Shown: one piece after another, positions 1 to 8,870 of the stretch | Position numbering within the stretch: the stretch's first letter is position 1 | Layout of the letters: each line of letters starts with the position of its first letter | Notes under the pieces: model-generated | Told to the model about the DNA's origin: nothing | Databases searched by the model: none | The model's input: only the letters and a program-made list of their open reading frames with translations | Position numbers and translations under genes: made by a program | DNA from: an uncultured Odoribacter sp. | Lineage (GTDB): Bacteria; Bacteroidota; Bacteroidia; Bacteroidales; Marinifilaceae | NCBI GenBank assembly: GCA_900541415.1 | Contig: UQJP01000039.1 | Coordinates: 1-26,240 of the forward strand | DNA length: 26,240 bases | Reading direction: 5' to 3'

Positions 1-67
1 TAATATTTTACATTAAATTCTGTAAACATTATGATAACATTCGGAAAAAGAATAACGCCATAGGCAT

Positions 68-775
68 TTATTTCTTCCCCGTTGTCAGGATTTGCACGGG
101 ATAATCAAGGAAAAGCCCGCTTTCAAATACTCCTGTTATTTTTTTAATTTCACGTTCCAAATCGTGACCGATAACCGGAAACCGGACATCTAAAATCAGG
201 TTTCCATTCTCGGAAATCACAGGCCCGTCCTTTCCTCTTGCCGGGCGTATATCCAAACGCACCGCACCCAATTTTTTCAATTCCTCTTCCACATAGGTCA
301 GAGCTCCCGGAAAAACTTCCACCGGAACGGGAAATTTCTCCCCTAATTGCCGGACGAATTTCGTTTCGTCTGCCATAATATATACACGGGAACTGCTACG
401 TATCAATAACTTTTCTTTGAACATCGCTCCTCCCCGCCCTTTCAATAGATTGCCTTGCGGATCCACCTCGTCCGCCCCGTCCATTGTCCAATCGGGTTTT
501 CTGTCCCAAAGCGTGACTTGCGGAATATCCAGCTGCGAACATACGGTGGCACTTTCCAGTGAAGCCGGAATAACCGTGATGCGCAGGTTTTCATTCTTCA
601 TCCTTTCCGCCAATGCCAGCAAAGCCAAATAAACGGTAGATCCCGATCCTGCTCCGATGACATCGCCGTCTTTCGCCTTTTGACAAATTTCCCCGGCCAC
701 CGCCTCTTTCGCTTCCCGATTCGTAATCGGAGCCGACCATTGAAAATAACGTATCAGATCACTCTGCCATTTCAT
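68..775 (-). CDS. rpiA: Ribose-5-phosphate isomerase A
   Basis: Interconverts ribose 5-phosphate and ribulose 5-phosphate in the non-oxidative pentose phosphate pathway, in the cytoplasm. The 235-residue product carries the RpiA landmarks in order: the phosphate loop GAGSGST (residues 41-47), DGADEVD (99-105) and KGRGGA (112-117), followed by Glu121, the expected general base. Length is normal for the family, with roughly 15 extra residues at the N-terminus. The ATG at 775 is a plausible start. A terminator hairpin at 879-899 separates it from the lipoprotein gene upstream on the same strand, so it is probably transcribed on its own. The family call is firm because all three motifs are intact. 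Confidence 0.95.
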   Translation of the reverse strand: MKWQSDLIRYFQWSAPITNREAKEAVAGEICQKAKDGDVIGAGSGSTVYLALLALAERMKNENLRITVIPASLESATVCSQLDIPQVTLWDRKPDWTMDGADEVDPQGNLLKGRGGAMFKEKLLIRSSSRVYIMADETKFVRQLGEKFPVPVEVFPGALTYVEEELKKLGAVRLDIRPARGKDGPVISENGNLILDVRFPVIGHDLEREIKKITGVFESGLFLDYPVQILTTGKK

Positions 776-878
776 AATTCCTATGTTTACAGTTTAGTCT
801 TCTATACGCAGACATAGTCCGGATCGTTCGCTCCTGATATATAATTCTTTCTCCCAGGCGGCACAAGAGAAAGAAAAA

Positions 879-899
879 GGCGGGAAGTCAGTTCCCGCC
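879..899 (-). terminator. Intrinsic terminator after the lipoprotein gene
   Basis: An 8-bp perfect GC-rich stem (879-886 with 892-899, 5-nt loop) is followed on the minus strand by a T-rich tract. It lies about 40 nt past the stop of the lipoprotein gene and before rpiA. Confidence 0.8.
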
Positions 900-939
900 C
901 TTATAACGAAACAAGCTGTATAGCCTTTCTTTTCCTGTC

Positions 940-1662
940 TTAATTTTCCGGTTCTGTTCCCCAAGTAATAATTTGGGCGGTATGGTTATCCCTACGGATC
1001 ACAACATTAGGTCTGTTCGTTCCGCTAAACGCAGCCACTGCAATTTTGTATTTATTCCCTCTCATGCTCTCGTCTCCACGGAACGTACCGGAGGTTGCCT
1101 TTTTATCGTTCTCATTCCAGTAAATAAACTGGGTCTGAGGCTCCACCACAATATTATTACTATCCTTATCGGTCACAACCGGGGTCATCACAAGGCAATA
1201 AGCCGTTGCATTCTCCACAGGCCGCCATCCGGCTCTGATCGAATTTTCCTTTGCCGAATAGATCAGGCTATCCACGACCACTTCTCCCAAAATCTGATCT
1301 GAATTTAAATTAAAGGTTGTGGAAATTGTATTCACATCGCCCCCCGTGCTGGTAGCTGTAATCGTGTAAGTTCCTTCCGGAAGTTTCGAATCGCTTTGTC
1401 CATCGGTGGTCTGCACACCATACCCGATATTGCTTAGAGTGTAAGTTTTCTCCCCATTGGTAGCCTTCGCGCTTTTAATCACATAATTGGCATAATAAAC
1501 AGGCTGAACATAAAAATAAGGAGCGAATTTATCGTCAGCAATCTGATTAACGTAAGGATATTGCATCGTTAAAGTAAATTCCGGGTCGGGAATTTTTGTA
1601 CATGAACTCATTCCCAACATCAACAAAGCAGACGCAAATAATAAATTTTTTAAAGTTCTCAT
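940..1662 (-). CDS. Putative lipoprotein of unknown function
   Basis: The function is not recognised. The 240-residue product begins with a basic, hydrophobic signal segment (residues 1-20) ending in a lipobox-like LGMSSC, so Cys21 is the likely lipidated residue. The mature part is rich in beta-prone stretches. Residues from about 130 (start EVVVDSLIYS) resemble a fibronectin-III-like fold (GWRPVENATAY pattern), which is a visual impression only. Residues after the Cys (TKIPDPE) are not strongly acidic, so surface export cannot be argued from the sequence. It is flanked by its own terminator (879-899) and by the divergent dicarboxylate carrier gene, which suggests a monocistronic unit. Start at the ATG whose reading frame gives the signal peptide. 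Confidence 0.75.
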   Translation of the reverse strand: MRTLKNLLFASALLMLGMSSCTKIPDPEFTLTMQYPYVNQIADDKFAPYFYVQPVYYANYVIKSAKATNGEKTYTLSNIGYGVQTTDGQSDSKLPEGTYTITATSTGGDVNTISTTFNLNSDQILGEVVVDSLIYSAKENSIRAGWRPVENATAYCLVMTPVVTDKDSNNIVVEPQTQFIYWNENDKKATSGTFRGDESMRGNKYKIAVAAFSGTNRPNVVIRRDNHTAQIITWGTEPEN

Positions 1663-1821
1663 TCTTAGCTGTTTTTAATTGTAATAATTATCTCCTGTTT
1701 TTTCGAACATGCGAATATCTAAATTTTTTTCTACAAACACAAGAAAAATAATTATATGTGGCAACAAATGAAACATTTTTAAGTTTTTAAGGTACAATTC
1801 AACAAACCAAAAGTGATTCTT

Positions 1822-3135
1822 ATGCTATTACAACTTGCCTTTGTTTTGACAGCAATTATCATAGGAGCCCGGATCGGGGGTATAGGACTGGGCGTTATGG
1901 GAGGTATAGGACTGGGAATCCTAACCTTTGTCTTTGGCCTGCAACCTACCGCTCCCCCCATCGATGTGATGCTGATGATAGTTGCCGTTATTACTGCCGC
2001 AGCCTGTATGCAGGCTGCCGGAGGCCTGGATTTAATGGTGAAAGCCGCCGAACATTTACTACGGAAACGACCGTCGCAAATCACCCTGTTAAGCCCCTTA
2101 GTCACCTACCTTTTCACTTTTGTCGCCGGGACAGGCCATGTAGCCTACTCGGTACTTCCGGTAATCGCCGAAGTTGCCCGGGAAACAAAAATCCGCCCGG
2201 AACGACCGTTGGGAATAGCCGTAATAGCCTCACAGCAGGCAATCACGGCAAGTCCGATTTCTGCCGCCACGGTCGCATTATTGGGATTATTAAGCGGCTA
2301 CGACATATCCTTGCCGGACATCCTGATGATTACGATTCCGGCCACCCTGATCGGGGTATTGTTAGGAGCCCTTTACTCTTTAAGAGTAGGTAAGGAATTA
2401 ACGGAAGACCCGGAATACCAGCGCAGGTTAAAAGAAGGATTGCTCGGAAACGATCATTACGAACTGAAAGACGTTGCCAACAAAAGGAAAGCCCTCTGGT
2501 CGGTGATCATCTTTATCGTTGCTACGGTATTCATCGTTATTTTCGGGTCGTTCGACAATCTTCGTCCCTCCCACCTGATCGACGGTAAACTGGTTACGGT
2601 GGAGATGTCGGCAATCATTGAAATTTTGATGCTTTCGGCAGCAGCCCTTATCCTACTGATAACCAGAGCAAACGGTTTAAAAGCAGCCCAGGGAAGCGTG
2701 TTTTCGGCAGGCATGCAGGCCGTTGTCGCCATTTTCGGTATCGCCTGGATGGGAGATACCTTCCTTCAAGGTAACATGACCGCCTTAAAAGGCTCCATTG
2801 AAGGAATTGTCACACAAATGCCGTGGTTGTTCGGAATAGCCCTTTTTATCATGTCGATTCTACTTTACAGCCAGGCTGCCACGGTTAGGGCATTTATGCC
2901 TTTAGGGATTGCATTGGGAATCTCCCCTTTCCTGCTTATCGCCATGTTTCCGGCTGTAAACGGTTACTTTTTCATCCCTAACTACCCTACGGTTGTCGCT
3001 GCAATCAATTTCGACCGCACCGGAACCACCCGTATCGGTAAATATGTCCTTAATCATTCTTTCATGATGCCGGGGCTGATAGCCACCCTCGGCTCTGTCA
3101 TTTCAGGAATACTCCTTACTAAAATCATATTCTGA
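1822..3135 (+). CDS. dcuB: Anaerobic C4-dicarboxylate carrier, DcuA/DcuB family
   Basis: Inner-membrane carrier that, in characterised relatives, exchanges aspartate, fumarate or malate for succinate during anaerobic fumarate respiration. The 437-residue product is almost wholly hydrophobic helices. Its start has the family pattern: IGARIGGIGLGVMGGIGLGI, then LQPTAPPIDVMLMI, AGGLDLMVKAAE and GTGHVAYSVLP, with IRPERPLGIA following. An upstream in-frame GTG at 1813 would add three residues. The ATG at 1822 (MLLQLAF) fits the family's usual N-terminus better and is chosen here. The gene is followed after 62 nt by a periplasmic asparaginase and then a porin on the same strand, which suggests the substrate is aspartate made from asparagine. 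DcuA versus DcuB cannot be decided from sequence, so the symbol is provisional. Confidence 0.9.
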   Translation: MLLQLAFVLTAIIIGARIGGIGLGVMGGIGLGILTFVFGLQPTAPPIDVMLMIVAVITAAACMQAAGGLDLMVKAAEHLLRKRPSQITLLSPLVTYLFTFVAGTGHVAYSVLPVIAEVARETKIRPERPLGIAVIASQQAITASPISAATVALLGLLSGYDISLPDILMITIPATLIGVLLGALYSLRVGKELTEDPEYQRRLKEGLLGNDHYELKDVANKRKALWSVIIFIVATVFIVIFGSFDNLRPSHLIDGKLVTVEMSAIIEILMLSAAALILLITRANGLKAAQGSVFSAGMQAVVAIFGIAWMGDTFLQGNMTALKGSIEGIVTQMPWLFGIALFIMSILLYSQAATVRAFMPLGIALGISPFLLIAMFPAVNGYFFIPNYPTVVAAINFDRTGTTRIGKYVLNHSFMMPGLIATLGSVISGILLTKIIF

Positions 3136-3197
3136 TTCTTTAAATAAACGGACTCATAAACCACACAACTAATATATAAAACTTAAAAACAACAAGT

Positions 3198-4259
3198 ATG
3201 AAAACGTTTAAACAAATCACTTTATTAGCCTTGCTGTTCGTGTTTTCATTCATGAGCGCCACAGCACAAAAACTACCCAATATCCACATTTTAGCTACGG
3301 GAGGGACAATTGCCGGAACAGGTTCCACCACCACCGGTAGCAGCTACACCGCCGGACAGGTAGCGATCAGCGATCTGATCTCCGCCGTACCGGAAATCAA
3401 AGAAATAGCCCATGTGACGGGAGAGCAAATCGTTAAAATCGGCTCTCAGGATATGTCCGACGAAGTATGGCTAAAATTGGCAAATTACCTGAATACGCTC
3501 CTAAAGCGGAATGATGTAGACGGTGTGGTGATCACCCACGGAACAGATACGATGGAAGAAACAGCCTATTTTCTGAACCTGACTGTGAAAAGCGACAAAC
3601 CGATCGTATTGGTAGGAGCTATGCGGGCAGCCACCTCCCTTAGCGCCGATGGCCCGTTAAACCTTTACAATGCCGTAGTCGCCGCTTCCTCTCCCGAATC
3701 GAAAGGTAAAGGAGTGACTGTTGTTATGAACGGGCTGATCTTAGGTGCGCATGCCGTGGCCAAAATGAACACCATCGACGTTCAAACCTTTCAGGCTCCC
3801 AATTCCGGTGCTTTAGGATATATCTTCAACGGAAAGGTACACTATAATCAAACCACCCTGAAATTACACACCACCCAATCGGAATTCGACGTAACCAACA
3901 TGACCTCTCTTCCCAAGGTAGGAATCATTTACAGTTATTCCAACGTGGAATCCGATGCCCTGGACGCTCTGGTGAATAACGGATATAAAGGAATCATACA
4001 CGCCGGAGTGGGAAATGGCAATATCCACAAAAACCTATTCAGCAAATTAGCCGCAGCCCGTCAGAAAGGCATATTGGTGGTACGTTCCAGCCGTGTCCCG
4101 ACAGGTCCCACCACATTGGATGCCGAAGTAGACGACAATAAATACGGTTTCGTGGCCTCTCAGGAATTAAATCCGCAAAAAGCCCGTATCCTATTGATGC
4201 TCGCCCTGACTAAAACCACGGATTGGCGGACGATTCAAACTTATTTCAATAAATATTAA
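3198..4259 (+). CDS. ansB: Type II (periplasmic) L-asparaginase
   Basis: Hydrolyses L-asparagine to L-aspartate and ammonia, in the periplasm. The 353-residue product begins with a signal peptide (residues 1-24, ending ATAQ). The first catalytic motif is ATGGTIAG with the nucleophile at Thr37; the second is THGTDTMEET with Thr116-Asp117. The block VGAMRAATSLSADGPLNLYN is also typical. The start of the mature protein (KLPNIHILATGGTIAG) closely follows the pattern of periplasmic E. coli AnsB. The gene sits between the dicarboxylate carrier (62 nt upstream) and an OprO/P-type porin (51 nt downstream), so its aspartate product is probably taken in by the carrier. Glutaminase side activity is possible in this family and is not predictable here. 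Confidence 0.95.
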   Translation: MKTFKQITLLALLFVFSFMSATAQKLPNIHILATGGTIAGTGSTTTGSSYTAGQVAISDLISAVPEIKEIAHVTGEQIVKIGSQDMSDEVWLKLANYLNTLLKRNDVDGVVITHGTDTMEETAYFLNLTVKSDKPIVLVGAMRAATSLSADGPLNLYNAVVAASSPESKGKGVTVVMNGLILGAHAVAKMNTIDVQTFQAPNSGALGYIFNGKVHYNQTTLKLHTTQSEFDVTNMTSLPKVGIIYSYSNVESDALDALVNNGYKGIIHAGVGNGNIHKNLFSKLAAARQKGILVVRSSRVPTGPTTLDAEVDDNKYGFVASQELNPQKARILLMLALTKTTDWRTIQTYFNKY

Positions 4260-4310
4260 CCCCAATGATCCGGTGGGATCATAAATAACCAGAACAAAAA
4301 CGAAACGACA

Positions 4311-5489
4311 ATGAAAAGAAGATTATTACTTGTGGGATTGACAGCCTTTGCCGTTACACCCCTGTCCGCCCAACATCTGGACTTCCAAAGTTCTGCATCC
4401 GAGGAAAAAACCATGTTTGAAAGGGTGACAAATCTGGAAAAAAAGATCGATTGGTTCAACCTGTACCTGAACATGCAGGGAAGTTTTAACCTGTATATGA
4501 ACGGAAACGACTTCAATGAAGCCTCTTTCCGCATGGATCAGCTACGCATTGAAATGAAAGGCCATATCACGGATAAAATCTACTACCGTTATCGCCAACG
4601 GTTAAACCGTAGCTCTGCCCCTCTGGAACTGGACAATATGCCTTCCGCTATCGACTATGCCGCCGTAGGGTATCACCTGAACGATAAATTCTCTCTTTTT
4701 CTGGGAAAGCAAAGCACGGCATTCGGAGGTTTTGAGTTCGACCTGAATCCTATCGAAGTATATCAATACTGCGACCTGATCGATAACATGACCAATTTCC
4801 TGACAGGGCTCGACGCATCGTATTGGGTAAATCCGAAACAGGAATTCCGCTTTCAGGTACTAAACTCCAGGAACGGATCTTTCCGCCACCTCTACCAGGT
4901 TGTGCCTGAAGGCGTGGAAATGACGAAAGCTCCTTTGGGATATGTGTTGAACTGGAACGGTAATTTTTGGGAAGACCTTTTGAAAACCCGCTGGTCGGCC
5001 TCCATTTTCCATGAAGCCAAAAAGAAAAACTGGTATTACTACGCCCTGGGAACAGAATTGAATTTAAATAAATTCTCTGGTTTCTTCGATTTCATGTATT
5101 CAACGGAAGATATTGACCGCACGGGAATCATTTCCACGATCGCCTCGACCGATGATGTCCCGGTAAGAGCCCTGGATGCCTGTTACTTGTCGCTGGTGCT
5201 TCACCTGAATTACAGATTTCTTCCCAAATGGAATGTCTTCGTAAAGGGGATGTATGAAACAGCCAATATACAGAAAGACAATCAAGTGTTTGAAAAAGGA
5301 AATTACCGGACTTCCTGGGGATATTTCGCCGGGATTGAGTATTACCCGATGGAAGAGAACCTTCACTTTTTCTTAAACTATCTCGGACGTTCCTATAAAT
5401 ACACAGACCGTGCCAGGGATTGGGGGGCAATGAACAATAGCCCGCAAAGAGTGGAATTAGGTTTCGTCTATCAGTTACCCGTATTTTAA
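4311..5489 (+). CDS. OprO/OprP-type outer-membrane porin
   Basis: Likely outer-membrane beta-barrel channel. The 392-residue product has a signal peptide (about residues 1-20, ending LSAQ). A short heptad-like segment follows (MFERVTNLEKKIDWFNLYLN), then repeated amphipathic beta strands with many aromatic residues, for example KIYYRYRQRL and YHLNDKFSLFLGKQ. It ends VELGFVYQLPVF, a C-terminal phenylalanine as expected for barrel insertion. The layout resembles the phosphate-selective porin O/P family widespread in Bacteroidota. Despite that family name, the neighbours (asparaginase, dicarboxylate carrier) suggest entry of asparagine or dicarboxylates; that substrate is inference. It is the third gene of the apparent operon, and a strong terminator follows the stop. 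Confidence 0.8.
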   Translation: MKRRLLLVGLTAFAVTPLSAQHLDFQSSASEEKTMFERVTNLEKKIDWFNLYLNMQGSFNLYMNGNDFNEASFRMDQLRIEMKGHITDKIYYRYRQRLNRSSAPLELDNMPSAIDYAAVGYHLNDKFSLFLGKQSTAFGGFEFDLNPIEVYQYCDLIDNMTNFLTGLDASYWVNPKQEFRFQVLNSRNGSFRHLYQVVPEGVEMTKAPLGYVLNWNGNFWEDLLKTRWSASIFHEAKKKNWYYYALGTELNLNKFSGFFDFMYSTEDIDRTGIISTIASTDDVPVRALDACYLSLVLHLNYRFLPKWNVFVKGMYETANIQKDNQVFEKGNYRTSWGYFAGIEYYPMEENLHFFLNYLGRSYKYTDRARDWGAMNNSPQRVELGFVYQLPVF

Positions 5490-5510
5490 GCTCTCAAAAT
5501 TATATGACAA

Positions 5511-5549
5511 TGATCCCCAAAAAGTTTATAGTTTACTTTTTGGGGATCA
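5511..5549. terminator. Bidirectional terminator between convergent porin and pfk genes
   Basis: A perfect 15-bp stem (5511-5525 with 5535-5549, 9-nt loop) begins 22 nt after the porin stop and 26 nt from the phosphofructokinase stop. An A-tract and a T-tract lie inside the stem, so it can work for both convergent transcripts. Confidence 0.85.
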
Positions 5550-5574
5550 GTATTTTCAGGCAGCTCTATACTTT

Positions 5575-6792
5575 TCAGCGAATGCCTAAAATAGATTCAA
5601 ATTCAAATTCCTGAGGTTCCGGCAGATAAACGGCAGCAGCTTCCCGGTCATCCGGTGTCAGGTAAGAAATATTCTCCTGAAAAGTCTTCTGAACCACTTC
5701 CCTCTCCATATTTACCAAACGCGGACGTATTTTCCCGCTTTCATCTTCTACATCTTTCAGGAACACAGGTATAATTTCCTCTTCAAGATTCATCGCCACC
5801 ATACATCCCGTACACCCGTCATCATACAATTTCTTCACACCAATCCCCAAAGAAGTGCAATAGGTCAGATCGAAAGCAGAAGGATCGACACAACGCAACG
5901 AATACCCCACCTCGACAGGACGGCAAATGATATTCAGCCCCAGTGCTTTTAAACGTTTTTTCAAAATCTTATTCAGAATATGTGCCTTGCTGATCTCACT
6001 TAATTCAGGATGTCCGTGCGCATCATAATCGAACACAATTCCCGAAGAAGCAATATCCTCGTCTTTCAAGTAGTGGAATATTCCCTCGCTAATCACAGAA
6101 ACCCCCGGTTTTTCTCCCATAATCCGCCTTTTCACCATCGAGGAAATAACCAGCCGGATCACTTTATCCACCGTGATTTGTGTATACCTGAACATTTCAG
6201 GAATCACAATCATATCGGCATGAATCCCTTTCCCGATTTCAAAAGCCAGATGCCCGGCCTCGCGCCCCATAGACATCAGCAAATACCAATTCTGCGTAGT
6301 AGCCGCTTCCGCCTTAATCACTTTACCGATAGTCACCCCCATTTCTTTAGCAGAAGTAAACCCGAAAGTGGGAACACCCTCCGGTAAAGGCAAATCGTTA
6401 TCGATCGTTTTGGGAACATGAATATTACGGACCTGAATATTACGGTCGGTAAGAAATTTCGTCAGTCGGTTAGCTGTCGATGCTGTATCGTCGCCTCCCA
6501 CCGTCACCAACAATTCAATTCCCTCACGCACAAACAAATTCGTATTGAAATCCTCGTCCTTCGGTTTGAAACGGCTCATTTTAATGGCAGAGCCTCCCCG
6601 GTTATAAATTTGATCGGCCTTCGCCCAGGTCAAAACTTCGACCTCGGGATTCTCGGCAAATAATCCCTTATAACCTTCATGTATACCTAACACCCGGTAG
6701 CCTGCCCGTAAAAATACCCTTGTAACCGTTGCCACAACCGTATTAATTCCCGGAGCGGGACCGCCGCCACATAATATTGCAATCGTCTTCAT
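5575..6792 (-). CDS. 6-phosphofructokinase, predicted pyrophosphate-dependent
   Basis: Phosphorylates fructose 6-phosphate to fructose 1,6-bisphosphate. The 405-residue product starts with the PFK pattern KTIAILCGGGPAPGIN. Two positions that decide the phosphoryl donor are visible. The loop reads GGDDT (residues 99-103), where ATP enzymes have GGDGS. The catalytic segment reads PKTIDND (127-133), where ATP enzymes usually have PGTIDND. Asp at the first and Lys at the second are the established signature of pyrophosphate-dependent enzymes, whose reaction is reversible. The ATG at 6792 lies 25 nt downstream of a perfect TAnnTTTG box. The gene is flanked by the bidirectional terminator at 5511-5549 and the divergent L,D-transpeptidase. 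Confidence 0.92.
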   Translation of the reverse strand: MKTIAILCGGGPAPGINTVVATVTRVFLRAGYRVLGIHEGYKGLFAENPEVEVLTWAKADQIYNRGGSAIKMSRFKPKDEDFNTNLFVREGIELLVTVGGDDTASTANRLTKFLTDRNIQVRNIHVPKTIDNDLPLPEGVPTFGFTSAKEMGVTIGKVIKAEAATTQNWYLLMSMGREAGHLAFEIGKGIHADMIVIPEMFRYTQITVDKVIRLVISSMVKRRIMGEKPGVSVISEGIFHYLKDEDIASSGIVFDYDAHGHPELSEISKAHILNKILKKRLKALGLNIICRPVEVGYSLRCVDPSAFDLTYCTSLGIGVKKLYDDGCTGCMVAMNLEEEIIPVFLKDVEDESGKIRPRLVNMEREVVQKTFQENISYLTPDDREAAAVYLPEPQEFEFESILGIR

Positions 6793-6817
6793 AGTTTTTA
6801 TTTCTTGTTCCGGAAGG

Positions 6818-6825
6818 CAAAGTTA
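6818..6825 (-). promoter_or_regulatory. Bacteroidota -7 element upstream of pfk
   Basis: TAACTTTG on the minus strand is an exact match to TAnnTTTG and ends 25 nt before the ATG. No clear TTG was seen at the expected -33 spacing, so the call rests on the -7 box and its position. Confidence 0.5.
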
Positions 6826-6900
6826 AAAATAAAAAACTAAACAGCATGGTGGAATTTTACGTAAACACACTTATCCTATTTAATCCTATTTTGAGAAAAC

Positions 6901-7497
6901 ATGAAAATACTCATAACATTCCTCCTTTTGCTGGCCTACTCCGTCGGTTCCGGACAAAAGCATCTTCCCCCAAAAAAGAATGTTCTGCAAGAGGTTCCGC
7001 AAAGCACATTTGTACTGGTATCCAAACAAGACATGAAACTATATGTATTCGATTACGAAGGCAAACGAATAGGCTACTACCCCATAGCCTGCGGCAAGAA
7101 CACAGGCAATAAAACCGAAATCGGCGACCAACGCACCCCGGAAGGAGTATTTAAAGTGTCGCAAATTCTGGACGCCAGCGAATGGCGCTACGGCACTCCG
7201 GACGGGCGGCTGGTGAAGGGAGTCTATGGCCCCTGGTTTATCCGCCTGGAAACTCCCGGATACTACGGAATAGGTATACACGGCACCAATGCGCCGGGCT
7301 CGATCTCGAAACGCGTATCCAACGGCTGCGTCCGCATGTTCAACTCCGACCTGAAAAAATTGGTTGAAGTCATTCGCAAGGGAACGGTAGTCGTAATCAT
7401 CCCTTCGGCAGAAGATGTTCAGGCCGGAGCGAAGTTGAAAATGCCCGCCCCGCAAAATAAAAAACCGGAGGCACTTCCGCCTCCGGTTGTATACTAA
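6901..7497 (+). CDS. L,D-transpeptidase (YkuD domain)
   Basis: Likely periplasmic cysteine transpeptidase acting on peptidoglycan, either making 3-3 cross-links or attaching proteins. The 198-residue product has an N-terminal hydrophobic signal segment (about residues 1-19). The YkuD domain spans about 35-155, with KQDMKLYVFDYEGKRIG at its start. The catalytic motif is HGTN (His127) followed by SNGCVRM with Cys143. The last 30 residues (from PSAEDVQAGAK) are rich in Pro, Lys and Ala and look unstructured. Their codons contain the terminator of the convergent pgi gene (7463-7488). The ATG at 6901 gives the signal peptide; an overlapping frame starting at 6846 was rejected. The physiological substrate cannot be inferred. 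Confidence 0.9.
   Translation: MKILITFLLLLAYSVGSGQKHLPPKKNVLQEVPQSTFVLVSKQDMKLYVFDYEGKRIGYYPIACGKNTGNKTEIGDQRTPEGVFKVSQILDASEWRYGTPDGRLVKGVYGPWFIRLETPGYYGIGIHGTNAPGSISKRVSNGCVRMFNSDLKKLVEVIRKGTVVVIIPSAEDVQAGAKLKMPAPQNKKPEALPPPVVY
7463..7488 (-). terminator. pgi terminator embedded in the L,D-transpeptidase coding end
   Basis: A perfect 10-bp stem (7463-7472 with 7479-7488, 6-nt loop) is followed on the minus strand by TTTTATTTT. It lies 20 nt past the pgi stop and inside the last codons of the opposite-strand gene, which ends at 7497. Confidence 0.85.
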
Positions 7498-7508
7498 ATC
7501 GGCATTTC

Positions 7509-8837
7509 TTATAATTTTGCCTTGATAGCCTTAGTAGCTTCTTCATACCCCGGTTTTTCCAGCAGGGCAAACATATTATTTTTGTATGCCTCCACTCCCG
7601 GCTGGTCGAATGGATTTACTCCCAGCAGATTACCGGAAATACCGCAAGCCAGTTCAAAGAAATAGAACAACTGTCCGATATAAAGAGCATTCAGGACCGG
7701 CATCGTAATGTGCATATTCGGCACACCGCCGTCCACATGGGCGATCCGAGTTCCCAATTCTGCCATTTTATTCACTTCATCTACTCTCTTTCCAGCCAAA
7801 AAATTCAACTTATCGAGATTGGCCTCATCCGAAGGGATAGTCACTTTATAATCCGGTTTTTCCACCGAGATCACCGTCTCCATCAACATTCTCACACCTT
7901 CCTGGATGTATTGCCCCATAGAATGTAAATCCGTCGTAAAATCCACCCCGGCAGGGAAAATCCCTTTATGTTCCTTACCTTCACTCTCTCCGTAAAGCTG
8001 TTTCCACCATTCGGTGATGTAGTGCAATTTAGGATTAAAGTTAGCCAGCAACTCCACAGCAAAACCTTTCCGATAGAGGGCAGTACGGGCAACGGCATAT
8101 TCTACCGCGATACTTTTTTCATCATCGATGCAGGCAGCACGCATCTCCACGGCGCCTTTCACCAGTTCTTTAATATCGAAACCTGCCACAGCGATAGGCA
8201 ATAACCCAACCGGAGTGAGCACGGAAAAACGTCCTCCTACGTTGTCAGGGATAATAAATGTCTTATATCCTTCACGGTCGGCCAAAGTACGTAAAGCACC
8301 CTTTGAAGCATCGGTAATCGCCACGATACGTTTCCCGGCCTCTGCCTTGCCGACTTTACTTTCCAGTAAATCTTTCAGCAAACGGAAAGCAATGGCAGGT
8401 TCGGTTGTCGTTCCCGATTTGGATATAACGCAAAGGCTAAATTCTTTATCGTTCAAATAAGCCATTAATTCGTGATAATAATCTTCACCGATATTGTGTC
8501 CGGCAAAAATCACCTTCATGGCTGCCTTGTCATAGCTATGAAAACTATTGGAAAGAGCTTCAATAACAGCCCGTGCCCCCAGATACGAACCTCCGATTCC
8601 AATCACCACCAGCACTTGTGTACGTGCTCTCAGGTCGGCAGCAGTCTTTTCTATATCCTCCAGATGTTCAGGAGTGATATTGGCGGGAAGGTCCAACCAG
8701 CCTAAAAAATCATTTCCTTTGCTGGTTCCGTTTTTCAGGCTCTTCAATGCCTGGTGAGCCTGAGGATACAACGCACTGATCTCCTCTTTACTAATAAAAT
8801 TACAAATTTTACTGTAATCAAATTGAATACTGTTCAT
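7509..8837 (-). CDS. pgi: Glucose-6-phosphate isomerase
   Basis: Interconverts glucose 6-phosphate and fructose 6-phosphate in glycolysis and gluconeogenesis. The 442-residue product has both family signatures: DNVGGRFSVLTPVG near the middle, and NPFDQPGVEAYK close to the C-terminus. The sugar-phosphate loop ISKSGTTTEPA is also present, as is GESEGKEHKGIFPA. Length matches the shorter bacterial enzymes. The ATG at 8837 lies about 33 nt downstream of a TAAATTTG box. The bifunctional-nuclease-family gene lies 73 nt upstream on the same strand. Its terminator falls within the coding sequence of the convergent L,D-transpeptidase gene. Confidence 0.96.
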   Translation of the reverse strand: MNSIQFDYSKICNFISKEEISALYPQAHQALKSLKNGTSKGNDFLGWLDLPANITPEHLEDIEKTAADLRARTQVLVVIGIGGSYLGARAVIEALSNSFHSYDKAAMKVIFAGHNIGEDYYHELMAYLNDKEFSLCVISKSGTTTEPAIAFRLLKDLLESKVGKAEAGKRIVAITDASKGALRTLADREGYKTFIIPDNVGGRFSVLTPVGLLPIAVAGFDIKELVKGAVEMRAACIDDEKSIAVEYAVARTALYRKGFAVELLANFNPKLHYITEWWKQLYGESEGKEHKGIFPAGVDFTTDLHSMGQYIQEGVRMLMETVISVEKPDYKVTIPSDEANLDKLNFLAGKRVDEVNKMAELGTRIAHVDGGVPNMHITMPVLNALYIGQLFYFFELACGISGNLLGVNPFDQPGVEAYKNNMFALLEKPGYEEATKAIKAKL

Positions 8838-8870
8838 AACTAATCAATATTTTAAATATTCTTACAATGA

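Noticed and set aside
1779..2105. A 108-codon minus-strand frame opposite the dicarboxylate carrier gene.
   Set aside because: It is a shadow of the hydrophobic carrier sequence; its translation resembles no protein.
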